DNA of 64,000 nt from Microbacterium sp. CH12i. Lineage in GTDB: Bacteria; Actinomycetota; Actinomycetes; Actinomycetales; Microbacteriaceae. Positions 1-9,279 of this stretch are shown here, one piece after another (position 1 is the first letter of the stretch; each line of letters starts with the position of its first letter). Under the pieces are notes generated by a model. The model saw nothing but the letters and a program-made list of their open reading frames with translations, ran no database searches and had not been told where the DNA came from. The DNA is taken from positions 186,001-250,000 of the forward strand of contig NZ_JHET01000007.1 in the NCBI RefSeq assembly GCF_000685355.1. Reading direction: 5' to 3'. Made by a program: the position numbers and the translations under genes.

Positions 1-133
1 CGAAGAACAGAATCGCCCGGTGGTGTTGACGAGCGGATCGCGTGGAAAAACGGAAGTCAATCGCGAAAGCGATGAGCAGCACTGCGAAGACGGACAGCAG
101 TAGTCCGAGGTGGTCCGGGGTCAACTCACGCAT
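1..133 (-). CDS. Hypothetical membrane protein, N-terminus only (cut by window start)
   Basis: The reverse strand reads from an ATG at 133 to the window edge without a stop, giving 44 residues. It begins MRELTPDH, has one strongly hydrophobic segment at about residues 9-27, then basic residues (RSARQHH) and a second hydrophobic stretch starting at the edge. This looks like the first helix of an inner-membrane protein with a positive-inside loop. The start lies 10 bp from the start of the opposite-strand transporter fragment. The family cannot be named from so little sequence. Confidence 0.55.
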   Translation of the reverse strand, partial: MRELTPDHLGLLLSVFAVLLIAFAIDFRFSTRSARQHHRAILFF

Positions 134-142
134 GCCGTCAGG

Positions 143-550
143 ATGCCTGATGTACTCGACATTCGCCACTGGCGCGCCGGAGCAGCTGACGTGCCTCACC
201 TTTCGCACTGTGCTGTCGCCGCCGCTATCGCCTGGTATCTCGCGCCCTTCGTGCCATTCGCTGACAACGACTACTCCTATTACGCACCGCTCGGCGTTCT
301 GGTCAGCATGCATCTGACGCTGGCAGCATCTGCTCGCGTCGGCGCTCAGTCTCTCATCGGACTCGGCATCGGCATCGCGCTCGGCCTTGGCGGGCTTGGA
401 CTGGTACGAGTGGACGTTCCCGGGGTGATCGCTGTGGCCGCAGTGATCGGCATCGCCGATGCGCTGGTCCAGGAACCGATGAATAACGAAGAAATTGCAA
501 AGGCCACCGATGGACTCACCACTCGAACTCGCGACGGCAGCGACACTTGA
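143..550 (+). pseudogene. FUSC/aromatic acid exporter-like protein, truncated remnant
   Basis: The frame from ATG 143 encodes MPDVLDIRHW, then hydrophobic helices around AAAIAWYLAPF, YYAPLGVLVSM and LIGLGIGIALGLGGLGL. This resembles the N-terminal membrane domain of FUSC-type (aromatic acid exporter) proteins. Similarity fades after about residue 110 (IADALV) and a stop follows at 548-550. Full-length relatives are about 350 residues. A second open stretch in another frame (about 483-690, ELADLLARSEADETV) could be the remains of the cytoplasmic C-terminal region. I infer an internal deletion plus frame loss. The family call is inference from the helix pattern and one conserved-looking block. 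Confidence 0.5.
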
Positions 551-724
551 GCTCGCGGATCTTCTCGCGCGCTCTGAAGCCGACGAAACAGTACCGGATG
601 CGACGGTGCGTCAACGTGTGGCGTATGCCGCACGGGCCTGCGGTCGTGTGCGTACGCCGAGTGTTCGACACCTCTCGAGACTTCGTCGCTTCAACCTCAT
701 GACACCGGCAGGTGGGCGAGCATG

Positions 725-759
725 CGATACTAGAAGAGGTCATGCGTCGCCCCTTCTAG
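725..759 (+). promoter_or_regulatory. Possible thrS promoter -10 and upstream leader hairpin
   Basis: A GATACT hexamer at 726-731 resembles a sigma-70-type -10 box. It is immediately overlapped by a hairpin with stem ctagaag (730-736) pairing with cttctag (753-759). Inside lies a five-codon frame (ATG 742, MRRPF, stop). No good -35 was seen. Together with the stronger hairpin at 775-803 this could form a regulated thrS leader, but nothing in it is recognisable as a T-box. Confidence 0.3.
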
Positions 760-774
760 GCGAACATGATTCAC

Positions 775-803
775 GCGCCCGTGGACTTCCACTCCACGGG
801 CGC
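775..803 (+). terminator. Perfect 11-bp hairpin upstream of thrS
   Basis: GCGCCCGTGGA (775-785) pairs perfectly with TCCACGGGCGC (793-803) around a 7-base loop, and is followed by acctttgttt. It may terminate upstream transcription or act as an attenuator of thrS. The tail is only moderately T-rich, typical of high-GC terminators. Confidence 0.5.
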
Positions 804-880
804 ACCTTTGTTTACAGCACGGGTTCAGCGGACGCCATCCAGACGAGTAACCTGGAAGGCGACCAAGATGGAGAGTTTCC

Positions 881-2872
881 GTGCCTGAAAAACGCCCAGC
901 CGAATGACGGCTTCGCCCTGTTCTCTGACCGATCTGTTGTCGCCATGCGCGTCAACGGTGACTCAAGGATCTTGCGACCACAGTGACGACGAGCGACGAG
1001 GTCGAGCCTGTCACTATCGACAGCACCGATGGACTCAACATCCTGCGTCATTCGGCAGCTCATGTGCTCGCACAGGCGGTACAGCGCATCAACCCGCAGG
1101 CGAACCTCGGCATTGGTCCGCCGGTCACCGACGGTTTCTACTACGACTTCGGTGTCGAGACGCCGTTCACTCCGGAAGACATCAAGGCGATCTCCAAAGA
1201 GATGCAGCGCATCGTGCGTGACGGACAGCGCTTCGTTCGTCGCGTTGTGACCGACGACGAGGCCAGAGCAGAGCTTGCGAACGAGCCGTTCAAGCTTGAA
1301 CTCATCGGGTTGAAGGACGGCAAGAACGAAGCCGCCGAAGGCGCATCCGTCGAGGTCGGCGCTGGCGAGCTCACGATCTACGACAACACGACCAAAGACG
1401 GTGAGGTCGTCTGGAAAGACCTCTGCCGCGGCCCGCACCTGCCCAGCACCCGCATGATCGGCAACGGCTGGGACCTCACTCGCATTGCCGCCGCCTACTG
1501 GCGCGGTAGTGAGAAGAACCCACAGCTGCAGCGCATCTACGGCACCGCGTGGCCGACCAAGGACGAGCTACGCGCCTACAAGGATCGCCTCGCCGAGGCA
1601 GAGCGGCGCGACCACCGCAAGCTCGGTGCCGAAATGGACCTGTTCTCGTTCCCCGATGAGATCGGCTCTGGTCTCGCGGTCTTCCATCCCAAGGGCGGCA
1701 TCATCCGCTACGAGATCGAAGAAAATCTGCGCCGTCACCTACTGCGAAACGGCTACGACGTCGTCAACTCCCCGCACATCACCAAGAAGGACTTGTTCGA
1801 GACCTCCGGTCATCTGCAGACCTACGCAGACGGCATGTTTCCGCCCATGCATCTTGATGAGACCGTTGACGAAGACGGCAACATCACTCGGCAGGGCCAG
1901 GACTACTACCTGAAGCCGATGAACTGCCCGTTCCACAACCTCATCTTCCGCTCGCGCGGGCGCTCATATCGTGAGCTGCCGCTGCGACTGGCCGAATTCG
2001 GCACGGTGTACCGGTACGAAAAGAGCGGCACGCTGTCTGGCCTCACGCGTGTTCGCGGACTCACTCAGGACGACGCGCACATCTACGTCACGCAAGACCA
2101 GGTTCGTGACGAGCTCACGACCAACCTCAATCTCGTGCTCGAACTGTTGCGCGACTACGGGCTGAATGACTTCTACCTTGAGCTGTCGACGAATGAGGAA
2201 GGCAACCCGAAATTCCTCGGTGAGTCGGAGCAGTGGGAAACAGCGATCGAGTCGCTGCGCGAAGTTGCGGTCGCATCCGGCCTGGAACTCGTCGACGATC
2301 CAGGCGGAGCGGCGTTCTACGGCCCGAAGATTTCAGTTCAGGCTCGTGACGCCATCGGCCGCACCTGGCAGATGTCGACGATCCAGCTCGACTTCAACCA
2401 GCCCGAGCGCTTTGAGCTGGAATACACCGGCCCTGATGGCCAGAAGCATCGCCCTGTCATGATCCACCGCGCATTGTTGGGCTCGGTCGAGCGCTTCTTC
2501 GCGATCCTGCTCGAGCACTACGCCGGTGACTTCCCGGTATGGCTTTCGCCGGTGCAGGTCGTCGGAATTCCGGTCGCCGATGAGTTCGCCGACTATCTCG
2601 GTGAGATCATCACGACCCTCCGCGACGGCGGCGTGCGCGCTGACCTCGATGTCTCTGACGATCGGATGCAGAAGAAGATCCGTAATCACACCACCGGCAA
2701 GGTGCCGCTGTTGCTGATTGCGGGGGAGAAGGACCGGGATGCCGGTACCGTCTCGTTCCGCTTCCGTGACGGGACGCAGCAGAACGGTGTGCCGATCGCG
2801 GATGCTGTCGCACGTATCCGCACGGCTATCGACTCGCATGCGCTCGTGCACACGGCGGAGGACCTGGCGTGA
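881..2872 (+). CDS. thrS: Threonyl-tRNA synthetase (two apparent frameshifts near N-terminus)
   Basis: Class II synthetase that charges tRNA-Thr in the cytoplasm. The unbroken frame is 983-2872 (629 residues). It holds the editing-domain RHSAAH motif, CRGPH, the zinc-site MNCPFH at about residue 313, and class II motif 2 around VYRYEKSG. That frame lacks the usual N-terminal TGS-like part. It appears just upstream in another frame ([18 protein letters not shown]). Removing one A from the run at 888-892 and restoring one C beside 962 joins everything into one protein starting at GTG 881, which has a good ribosome site, ggagag at 870-875. The stop overlaps the next gene as GTGA, implying co-translation with the HIT gene. 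Confidence 0.93.
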
Positions 2873-3432
2873 CGGACGGCGGTGTCGAGGATGCCGCGCA
2901 CCTCGCCGGCGTTCCCGATGAGTTTCAGCGGCTGTGGACTCCGCACCGGATGGCGTACATCCAGGCCGGGCCTGAGCCGCTGCGAGAAGAGTGCCCGTTC
3001 TGCGAGGCCCCGAAGCATTCGGATGCCGAGCGGCTCATCGTCGCGCGAGGCAAGACCGCGTACGTTCTGCTGAATCTGTTTCCGTACAACTCTGGGCACC
3101 TGCTCGTCTGCCCGTATCGGCACATCGGTACCTACGACCAGGCGACTCCAGAAGAAGTTGCCGAGATCGGCGCGCTCACTCAGACCGGCATGCGCGTGCT
3201 CCGCGAAGTGTCGAACTGCGACGGCTTCAACCTCGGCATGAATCAAGGTGCAGTCGCCGGCGCCGGGGTAGACGGGCACCTGCACCAGCACATCGTGCCG
3301 CGGTGGAGGTCCGATTCGAACTTCTTCCCAATCATTGCGAAGACGAAGGCGCTGCCACAGCTCTTGGGCGAGGTGCGTGAAGCGGTCGCTGGCGCATGGC
3401 CGAACCCTTTGACGGGCTCAGAGATCGCTTAG
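2869..3432 (+). CDS. HIT-domain protein, probable Ap4A phosphorylase (Rv2613c-like)
   Basis: A 187-residue HIT-family nucleotide hydrolase/phosphorylase. The histidine triad [10 protein letters not shown] lies near residue 137, and an N-terminal CPFC pair near residue 43 is typical of the family. In Mycobacterium tuberculosis the gene following thrS, Rv2613c, is a HIT protein shown to phosphorolyse diadenosine tetraphosphate. The same gene order and length here support the same role, removing Ap4A made as a side product by aminoacyl-tRNA synthetases. The start overlaps the thrS stop (GTGA). Its stop codon overlaps that of the convergent pdxY. Confidence 0.85.
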   Translation: MTDGGVEDAAHLAGVPDEFQRLWTPHRMAYIQAGPEPLREECPFCEAPKHSDAERLIVARGKTAYVLLNLFPYNSGHLLVCPYRHIGTYDQATPEEVAEIGALTQTGMRVLREVSNCDGFNLGMNQGAVAGAGVDGHLHQHIVPRWRSDSNFFPIIAKTKALPQLLGEVREAVAGAWPNPLTGSEIA

Positions 3433-4280
3433 CGAACCTGGCGTGCGCTGAACTGCATCTTCGGGTGCGCGTAGGACTCCTGGGCCTCGATGAGCTTCAA
3501 TTCGCGGTCACCGGAGTCGAGCGTCAACTGCAACAGGTCGAACACGCTTGACGCCGTGCGCTCGAGTGCGATCTGAGCGCTGCCCGTCTCGACGTAGTGC
3601 GCGGTGAAGAGCGCAGCGGTAACATCGCCCGAGCCGTTCGCCTTCATCGGCAGATATGGCGTCTGCACGATCCAAGCACCCGCATCGTCGACTGCGAGCA
3701 TCTCGATCGTGCCGTCTTCACGGTCGGGACGCTCGACGCTCGTCACGAGCACCGTGCTCGGACCCATGGCGCGAGCGAGATCGACCGAGGCGAGGGTGGA
3801 CTCGAGGGTGTCGGGTTCAGTGCCGGTGAGGAACCCGAGTTCGAACTGGTTCGGCGTAATGATGTCTGCGACCGGAACGACCCGCTCCCGCAGTAGTTCT
3901 GGAATCGCAGGTGCGACGAAGCATCCGGACTTCGCGTTGCCCATGACCGGGTCGCACGCATACAGCGCCTTGGGGTTGGCGGCCTTTACCCGCGCGACCG
4001 CGTCGATGATCACATCGCCGATGCCTTCGCCGCCCTGGTAACCAGACAGAATCGCATCCACCTGCTCGAAAGCGCCGCGCTCTTCGATGCCGGTGATGAC
4101 TTCAGCAACATCACTAGGAGCAATTAGCGGGCCACGCCAAGCGCCATAGCCGGTGTGGTTGGAAAAGTTCACCGTGTATACCGGGATCACATCCACGCCG
4201 ATGCGCTGGAGCGGGAACACCGCGGCGGAGTTGCCGACGTGGCCGTAGGCGACAGCTGACTGGATCGAGAGGATCTTCAT
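3429..4280 (-). CDS. pdxY: Pyridoxal kinase
   Basis: Ribokinase-fold kinase of 283 residues that phosphorylates pyridoxal to PLP in B6 salvage. It starts MKILSIQSAVAYGHVGN and carries the catalytic GSGD motif at 216-219, preceded by the family-typical MKAN. DPVMG near residue 110 also matches PdxY. It is divergent from nothing: it lies just downstream of the MocR regulator on the same strand (13-bp gap), so the two are probably co-transcribed. Its neighbours make one B6 module combining salvage (pdxY) and de novo synthesis (pdxST). Confidence 0.93.
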   Translation of the reverse strand: MKILSIQSAVAYGHVGNSAAVFPLQRIGVDVIPVYTVNFSNHTGYGAWRGPLIAPSDVAEVITGIEERGAFEQVDAILSGYQGGEGIGDVIIDAVARVKAANPKALYACDPVMGNAKSGCFVAPAIPELLRERVVPVADIITPNQFELGFLTGTEPDTLESTLASVDLARAMGPSTVLVTSVERPDREDGTIEMLAVDDAGAWIVQTPYLPMKANGSGDVTAALFTAHYVETGSAQIALERTASSVFDLLQLTLDSGDRELKLIEAQESYAHPKMQFSARQVR

Positions 4281-4292
4281 CCTTCGATCTTC

Positions 4293-5600
4293 TCACCCCA
4301 CGGCCGCAGCGAGATCCGCGATCAACTGCGCGGCTTCATCACCGGTCAGATCGTGAACCGTGAGGCGCAGATGGTGGGAAGGCGCATCGCGCTCGGCAAG
4401 AGAGAAGCCGTCACCGGTGCGCACGAGCCACCCACGTCGCATCAACCGCTCGGCAACCGTCGGTGCGGGTATCGGCAGCTCCACCCAGAGGTTCATGCCG
4501 TCGGCATAGTGCGCGATGATGTCGTGTGCACGGAGGCGCTCGGCGAAGGCCGTGTTGCGTTCGGCATAGTGCAGGCCGGCGTCGCGAATCGAGGCACGTA
4601 CGCTCGAATCACTCAACAGCCCATATGTCAGTCTTTGCAGCAAATGGCTGACCCAGGTTGTGCCTGGACTCAGGCGCATGGCCAGTCGGTCTGCGGTCTC
4701 GGGATCTGTGGCAGCGATCGCCAGACACATGTCAGGACCGAGGAACTTCGACACCGAACGCAGTAGCGCAAATCTTTTGTGTTCTGGGCCGATCAGGCTC
4801 TCGTACGGCTGGGCGGAGAGCATCGAGAAGTGATCGTCCTCGATGATCAAGACGTACGGATGCTGTGCCAGAACCGCACGAAGCGCGGCGGCACGCCGGG
4901 GGGAGAGGCTCGCACCCGTTGGGTTCTGCGCGCGTGGAGTGCAGATGACGGCTCGGACGCCGGCATCCAACGCAGCCTGCAGTCCTTCGATCGTCATGCC
5001 CTCGTCGTCGACAGGCACGGGAACGGCGCGATAGCCGCCGAGGCGGACGGTATGGATGCTGGCGAGGAAGCAGGGGTCTTCCAGTGCGACGGCATCATCT
5101 CTCGTCAGCGCCTGCGCGAGGAGTCGCTCAACGGCATCCACTGCACCACTCGTGATCGTAATCCGAAACTTTGGCGTTGAAAGGTCAGGGGAGACCCACT
5201 CGCGCGACCAGGCCTCCAGTGCGGTGTCGATCACCGGTTCTCCATAGAGAACGGGCCGGCCGGTCACACTTGCGAGGACGGGAGAGGGGTCAGGGATCAG
5301 TCGCGGATCTGGGTTTCCGGTGCCGATGTCACGGAGCACATTGTCTGCGGCGTAACCCTCTTGCGCGACGGTGTCATGCTCCACAAGTACCGTTCCGCCG
5401 CGTCCGCGAGTGACAACAAGGCCAGCCTGTGCCAGCTGTCGGTACGCGGCGACTGCGGTGTTGCGGTTCACTCCGAGACGCGCGGCGAGCTCACGCACTG
5501 GAGGGAGGGACGCACCGGGACGAAGCGCGCCACGCTCTCGCAGTTCGCGCACACTTGTTGCGATATCGGCTGCGGTCGCGCCTGTGATTTCGTCGTTCAT
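4293..5600 (-). CDS. pdxR: MocR-family (GntR HTH + aminotransferase) regulator, PdxR-like
   Basis: Fusion of an N-terminal GntR-type winged helix ([18 protein letters not shown], about residues 35-60) and a fold-type I aminotransferase domain. The latter has the expected NPTG and a candidate PLP lysine in SVSKFLG. MocR proteins divergent from pdxST are PLP-sensing PdxR regulators, which is the inferred role here. The longest frame starts at 5615, but ggaggt (5604-5609 on the reverse strand) lies downstream of that ATG and directly before the ATG at 5600, so I prefer 5600. It probably controls pdxST and itself through the palindrome at 5643-5658. Confidence 0.85.
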   Translation of the reverse strand: MNDEITGATAADIATSVRELRERGALRPGASLPPVRELAARLGVNRNTAVAAYRQLAQAGLVVTRGRGGTVLVEHDTVAQEGYAADNVLRDIGTGNPDPRLIPDPSPVLASVTGRPVLYGEPVIDTALEAWSREWVSPDLSTPKFRITITSGAVDAVERLLAQALTRDDAVALEDPCFLASIHTVRLGGYRAVPVPVDDEGMTIEGLQAALDAGVRAVICTPRAQNPTGASLSPRRAAALRAVLAQHPYVLIIEDDHFSMLSAQPYESLIGPEHKRFALLRSVSKFLGPDMCLAIAATDPETADRLAMRLSPGTTWVSHLLQRLTYGLLSDSSVRASIRDAGLHYAERNTAFAERLRAHDIIAHYADGMNLWVELPIPAPTVAERLMRRGWLVRTGDGFSLAERDAPSHHLRLTVHDLTGDEAAQLIADLAAAVG

Positions 5601-5642
5601 GTCACCTCCAGACATGTGAGTCTACGGGCCGCTTGTGGAGTG

Positions 5643-5658
5643 CTATGTTTTGGCATAG
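5643..5658. promoter_or_regulatory. Palindromic operator candidate between pdxR and pdxS
   Basis: CTATG (5643-5647), six bases, CATAG (5654-5658) is a perfect inverted repeat in the 95-bp region between the divergent regulator and pdxS. Position and symmetry suit a MocR/PdxR binding site. The exact recognition sequence of this regulator is not known to me. Confidence 0.5.
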
Positions 5659-5695
5659 ATCAAACCAGACTTTGAATATGCCGAAAGGGTCAGCC

Positions 5696-6595
5696 ATGAC
5701 TGCAGATCAGAATTCGACCACTGGATCAGCCCGCGTGAAGCGCGGCCTCGCAGAGATGCTCAAGGGCGGCGTCATCATGGACGTTGTCACCGCCGATCAG
5801 GCGAAGATCGCCGAAGATGCCGGCGCCGTTGCCGTCATGGCGCTCGAGCGAGTGCCCGCTGACATTCGTGCTCAGGGTGGTGTTTCTCGAATGAGCGACC
5901 CCGACATGATCGACAGCATCATCGCGTCGGTGTCGATTCCGGTGATGGCGAAAGCGCGCATCGGTCACTTCGTCGAGGCTCAGGTGCTGCAGGAACTCGG
6001 CGTGGACTACATCGATGAGTCAGAGGTACTTTCACCCGCCGACTACGTGAACCACATCGACAAATTCGGCTTCAACGTACCGTTCGTCTGTGGCGCGACC
6101 AACCTGGGCGAGGCGCTGCGTCGGATCAACGAGGGCGCGGCGATGATTCGCTCCAAGGGCGAGGCGGGCACCGGCGATGTCTCAGAGGCGACCAAGCACA
6201 TCCGCAAGATTCGCTCGGAGATCAACGTGCTCCGCTCGATGACAAAGGACGAGCTGTTCGTCGCGGCGAAAGAGCTGCAGGCGCCGTACGAGCTCGTCGC
6301 TGAGATCGCCGAGACCGGCAAACTTCCCGTCGTGCTGTTTGTTGCTGGCGGAGTGGCGACTCCCGCAGATGCCGCGATGATGATGCAGCTCGGTGCGGAT
6401 GGTGTCTTCGTCGGGTCTGGCATTTTCAAGTCGGGCAACCCTGTCGAACGCGCCGCGGCGATCGTGAAGGCGACGACATTCTTCGACGACCCAAAGGTTG
6501 TTGCCGAGGTCTCACGCGGACTCGGCGAGGCAATGGTCGGCATCAACGTTTCTGACCTGCCCGCACCGCACCGCCTCTCTGAGCGTGGCTGGTAA
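5696..6595 (+). CDS. pdxS: Pyridoxal 5'-phosphate synthase, synthase subunit PdxS
   Basis: The 299-residue TIM-barrel subunit of the DXP-independent PLP synthase. It condenses ribose 5-phosphate, glyceraldehyde 3-phosphate and ammonia delivered by PdxT. The two catalytic lysines sit in VMAKARIGH (K86) and [10 protein letters not shown] (K154). The open frame extends up to 5633, but ATG 5696 has a gaaaggg ribosome site and gives the family's standard length. It overlaps pdxT by 11 bases, so the pair is co-translated. Confidence 0.96.
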   Translation: MTADQNSTTGSARVKRGLAEMLKGGVIMDVVTADQAKIAEDAGAVAVMALERVPADIRAQGGVSRMSDPDMIDSIIASVSIPVMAKARIGHFVEAQVLQELGVDYIDESEVLSPADYVNHIDKFGFNVPFVCGATNLGEALRRINEGAAMIRSKGEAGTGDVSEATKHIRKIRSEINVLRSMTKDELFVAAKELQAPYELVAEIAETGKLPVVLFVAGGVATPADAAMMMQLGADGVFVGSGIFKSGNPVERAAAIVKATTFFDDPKVVAEVSRGLGEAMVGINVSDLPAPHRLSERGW

Positions 6596-7196
6596 AGCAC
6601 AGCCGCCTCGCATCGGCGTTCTCGCTCTCCAGGGTGATGTGCGTGAGCACGAGACAATACTTCGAGAGCTGGGGGCCGACGTCGTGCGGGTTCGGCGACC
6701 GGAAGAACTCGAAAGCGTGCAAGGGCTTGTCATTCCGGGGGGCGAGTCGAGCGTCATCGACAAGCTGAGCCGCATATTCGGACTGCGAGAGCCACTGCGA
6801 GCGGCGATCCGCGACGGACTGCCCATCTACGGCACCTGCGCCGGGCTCATCATGCTCGCAGATACAGTGCTCGACGCGATCGAGGGTCAGGAGAGCTTCG
6901 GCGGGATCGACATCGCCGTCCGTCGCAACGCCTTCGGACGGCAAAGCGAGTCATTTGAGACCGAGCTCGATGTGCCAGCTCTGGGGAAGCCTCCCGTGCG
7001 AGCGACATTCATCCGTGCGCCGATTGTCGAGCGCGTGGGCCGGAACGCTCAGGTGTTGGCGACGCTCGTGGACGGGCGAATAGTTGCGGTAGAGCAGGGC
7101 AACCTCTTGGGCACGAGCTTTCACCCGGAAATGAATGGTGAGACTCGATTCCATCAGCGATTCCTCGCAAAAGTGAATTCGAGGACTGTTCGCTAG
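6585..7196 (+). CDS. pdxT: Pyridoxal 5'-phosphate synthase, glutaminase subunit PdxT
   Basis: Class I glutamine amidotransferase of about 203 residues that supplies ammonia to PdxS. PGGESS near residue 51, the nucleophile C85 in YGTCAGL and the H180/E182 pair in FHPEM complete the triad. The frame is open upstream, but GTG 6585, overlapping the end of pdxS, gives the family's length and begins [17 protein letters not shown]. The pdxS-pdxT-yebC order is common in actinobacteria. Confidence 0.94.
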   Translation: MAGKAQPPRIGVLALQGDVREHETILRELGADVVRVRRPEELESVQGLVIPGGESSVIDKLSRIFGLREPLRAAIRDGLPIYGTCAGLIMLADTVLDAIEGQESFGGIDIAVRRNAFGRQSESFETELDVPALGKPPVRATFIRAPIVERVGRNAQVLATLVDGRIVAVEQGNLLGTSFHPEMNGETRFHQRFLAKVNSRTVR

Positions 7197-7247
7197 AATG
7201 GTCGATGCCCTGCGGGCCAAGCGGGGCGAACACACGAGCGGAGATAT

Positions 7248-8015
7248 ATGTCCGGGCATTCCAAGTGGGCGACGACGAAGCACAAGAAGGCTGTCATCGA
7301 CTCGAGGCGCGCGAAGTCGTGGGCCAAGCTCATCAAGAACATTGAGGTCGCAGCCAAGCTCGGCGGCGCCGATATGTCCGGCAACCCAACACTTTTCGAC
7401 GCGGTGTTCAAGGCGAAGAAGATGTCTGTCCCCAAGGACAACATTGACCGTGCCGTCAAGCGCGGTGCGGGCATCGGCGGCGAAGTGGTCGAGTACCTCT
7501 CGATCATGTACGAGGGCTACGGCCCGAACGGTGTCGCGCTCATGATCGAGTGTCTGACCGACAACAAGAACCGTGCTGCCGCAGAGGTGCGCACGGCGCT
7601 GAGCCGCAACGGCGGCAACCTCGCTGACCCCGGAAGCGTCGCATACAACTTCACCCGCAAGGGTGTCATCGTCGTCGGCTCTGAGGGCACGACCGAAGAC
7701 GACGTGATGGAAGCTGTTCTCGAGGCAGGCGCCGAAGAGATCGAGCCGCACGGCGACGACTTCGGAGTCATCACAGAGGCCACCGACCTGGTTAAAGTCC
7801 GTACTGCGCTGCAGGATGCCGGTATCGACTATGAATCCGCCGACATCGAGTTCGTGCCGAACCTCAAGGTCGAAGTAGACGCGCACACTGCGCGGAAGAT
7901 CTTCCGTCTCATCGACGCTCTCGAAGACAGCGAAGATGTGCAGAACGTGTACAGCAACTTCGACCTCACCGCAGAGGTGCAGGCCGAACTCGCCAACGAC
8001 GAGGATGAAGAATAA
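7248..8015 (+). CDS. yebC: YebC/PmpR-family transcriptional regulator
   Basis: 255 residues with the family signature [14 protein letters not shown] at the N-terminus and acidic central and C-terminal regions. YebC proteins act as DNA-binding regulators; in Bacillus subtilis a homologue (YeeI/YebC2 type) helps translation of proline-rich stretches, so the exact role varies. The ribosome site is gcggag just before ATG 7248. A TAGAAT hexamer at 7193-7198 could be its -10 box, giving a short leader. Location upstream of ruvCAB is the classical arrangement in actinobacteria and proteobacteria. Confidence 0.93.
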   Translation: MSGHSKWATTKHKKAVIDSRRAKSWAKLIKNIEVAAKLGGADMSGNPTLFDAVFKAKKMSVPKDNIDRAVKRGAGIGGEVVEYLSIMYEGYGPNGVALMIECLTDNKNRAAAEVRTALSRNGGNLADPGSVAYNFTRKGVIVVGSEGTTEDDVMEAVLEAGAEEIEPHGDDFGVITEATDLVKVRTALQDAGIDYESADIEFVPNLKVEVDAHTARKIFRLIDALEDSEDVQNVYSNFDLTAEVQAELANDEDEE

Positions 8016-8061
8016 GGCGCGCCGCCCTGGCCGTCGCTCCTCTGGCGCTTAGCCTGGGGGA

Positions 8062-8646
8062 GTGGCGGCTTCTTCTTTGCGTGTGCTCGGGATCGACCCC
8101 GGTCTGACCCGGTGCGGGGTCGGGATCGTCGACGTCGCGCGTTCGCGTCACGCAACACTCGTGCATGTCGGCGTCATCCGCACTCCACCGGATGCGCCGA
8201 TCGGTGAACGTCTCGCGGCCGTCGCGGCCGGCATCCGATTGGTTCTCGAAGAGCACAGCCCGGATGCCGTCGCCGTTGAGCGCGTTTTCGCGCAGCACAA
8301 CAGCCACACCGTGATGGGTACCGCTCAGGCCAGTGGTGTGGCGCTGCTCGTTGCGGCGGAAGCAGGGCTCCCCGCCGCTACGCATACTCCGAGCGAGGTC
8401 AAGGCGGCCGTCACCGGCTACGGCTCGGCTGACAAGAAGCAGGTGCAGGCGATGATTGCGCGCATCCTTCGGCTCGATGCGCCCCCTCAGCCCGCCGACG
8501 CAGCAGATGCGCTCGCGATCGCACTGTGTCATGCCTGGCGGAGGGGCGGAGCAGCGCCCGGATCCTCTGAATCTCTGACTCCTGCGCAGCGCGCATGGGC
8601 GGATGCTGAGCGTGTCGCTCGAACATATCTACGATCAGGCTCGTAG
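8062..8646 (+). CDS. ruvC: Crossover junction endodeoxyribonuclease RuvC
   Basis: Holliday-junction resolvase of 194 residues, RNase-H-like fold. The acidic catalytic residues are visible in [12 protein letters not shown] (D12), VAVERVF and DAADALAIA. Starts at GTG 8062 after a gggg-rich site. Ten bases separate its stop from ruvA. It works with the RuvAB branch-migration motor encoded directly downstream. Confidence 0.95.
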   Translation: MAASSLRVLGIDPGLTRCGVGIVDVARSRHATLVHVGVIRTPPDAPIGERLAAVAAGIRLVLEEHSPDAVAVERVFAQHNSHTVMGTAQASGVALLVAAEAGLPAATHTPSEVKAAVTGYGSADKKQVQAMIARILRLDAPPQPADAADALAIALCHAWRRGGAAPGSSESLTPAQRAWADAERVARTYLRSGS

Positions 8647-8655
8647 GCTGAGGGG

Positions 8656-9279
8656 ATGATTTCCTCGCTGCGCGGGCTCGTGCTTTCCACTGGTGTCGAC
8701 CACGTCGTGATCGAAGTCGGCGGCGTGGGCTTCTTCGTCTTTGTTCCCGGCGATATCGCGCACACCGCTCGAATCGGCGAGCAGCTGCGCCTGCACACCA
8801 GCCTCATCGTCCGCGAAGACGCGCTGACACTGTTCGGATTCACTGAGCCGCTCGAGCTTGAGGTGTTCGGTCATCTACTGAGCGTGACCGGTGTGGGGCC
8901 GAAGTCTGCGCTCGGTGTGCTCGGGCATCTCACTGTCGACCAGATCGCCACGGCTGTCGCCGATGACGATGACGCCCCGTTCCGCCGAGTGTCGGGCATC
9001 GGTCCGAAGACAGCCAAGCTCATCGTTGTGCAACTCGCCGGCAAGTTGCAGCCGCCATCCGCGGCCGCCGGTGGTCGAAGCGCGTCTGGCGAAACCGATG
9101 TGGTCACCCAGCTCAGCGCAGCGCTGATGGGTCTCGGTTGGTCAGAGCGAGTCGCCCTCGAAGCCGCTGCCGAGACTGCGGCTGCCGCAAGCGACGCTGA
9201 CCGTAGGTCGGTGTCTGCGCTGCTGCGTCAGGCGCTCGCGGCTCTCGGGCCAGCCAAGGCGGGTGCGTCACGTGGATGA
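8656..9279 (+). CDS. ruvA: Holliday junction DNA helicase subunit RuvA
   Basis: 207 residues, with the N-terminal OB-fold ([11 protein letters not shown]), helix-hairpin-helix motifs around [11 protein letters not shown] and [10 protein letters not shown], and a C-terminal RuvB-interacting domain. RuvA tetramers bind the junction and load RuvB. The start is ATG 8656. The end overlaps the ruvB start by 8 bases. Confidence 0.95.
   Translation: MISSLRGLVLSTGVDHVVIEVGGVGFFVFVPGDIAHTARIGEQLRLHTSLIVREDALTLFGFTEPLELEVFGHLLSVTGVGPKSALGVLGHLTVDQIATAVADDDDAPFRRVSGIGPKTAKLIVVQLAGKLQPPSAAAGGRSASGETDVVTQLSAALMGLGWSERVALEAAAETAAAASDADRRSVSALLRQALAALGPAKAGASRG

Larger units (their letters stand above)
551..880. 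other. Non-coding stretch between transporter remnant and thrS
   Basis: About 330 bases without a convincing gene. The first 140 bases may be the decayed tail of the transporter. From 725 onward it holds a possible -10 element and two hairpins (separate entries). An open frame at 495-986 crosses this region, but its codons and residues look random, except for its last 30 residues, which belong to the thrS N-terminus. Confidence 0.5.

Noticed and set aside
766..886. Threonine-containing leader peptide before thrS
   Set aside because: A frame from ATG 766 has several Thr codons but not in a row, has no ribosome site, and overlaps the thrS start region; not convincing as an attenuation peptide.
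495..986. Open frame of 163 residues before thrS
   Set aside because: It joins the transporter remnant, a non-coding hairpin region and the displaced thrS N-terminus; residue composition in the middle is random.
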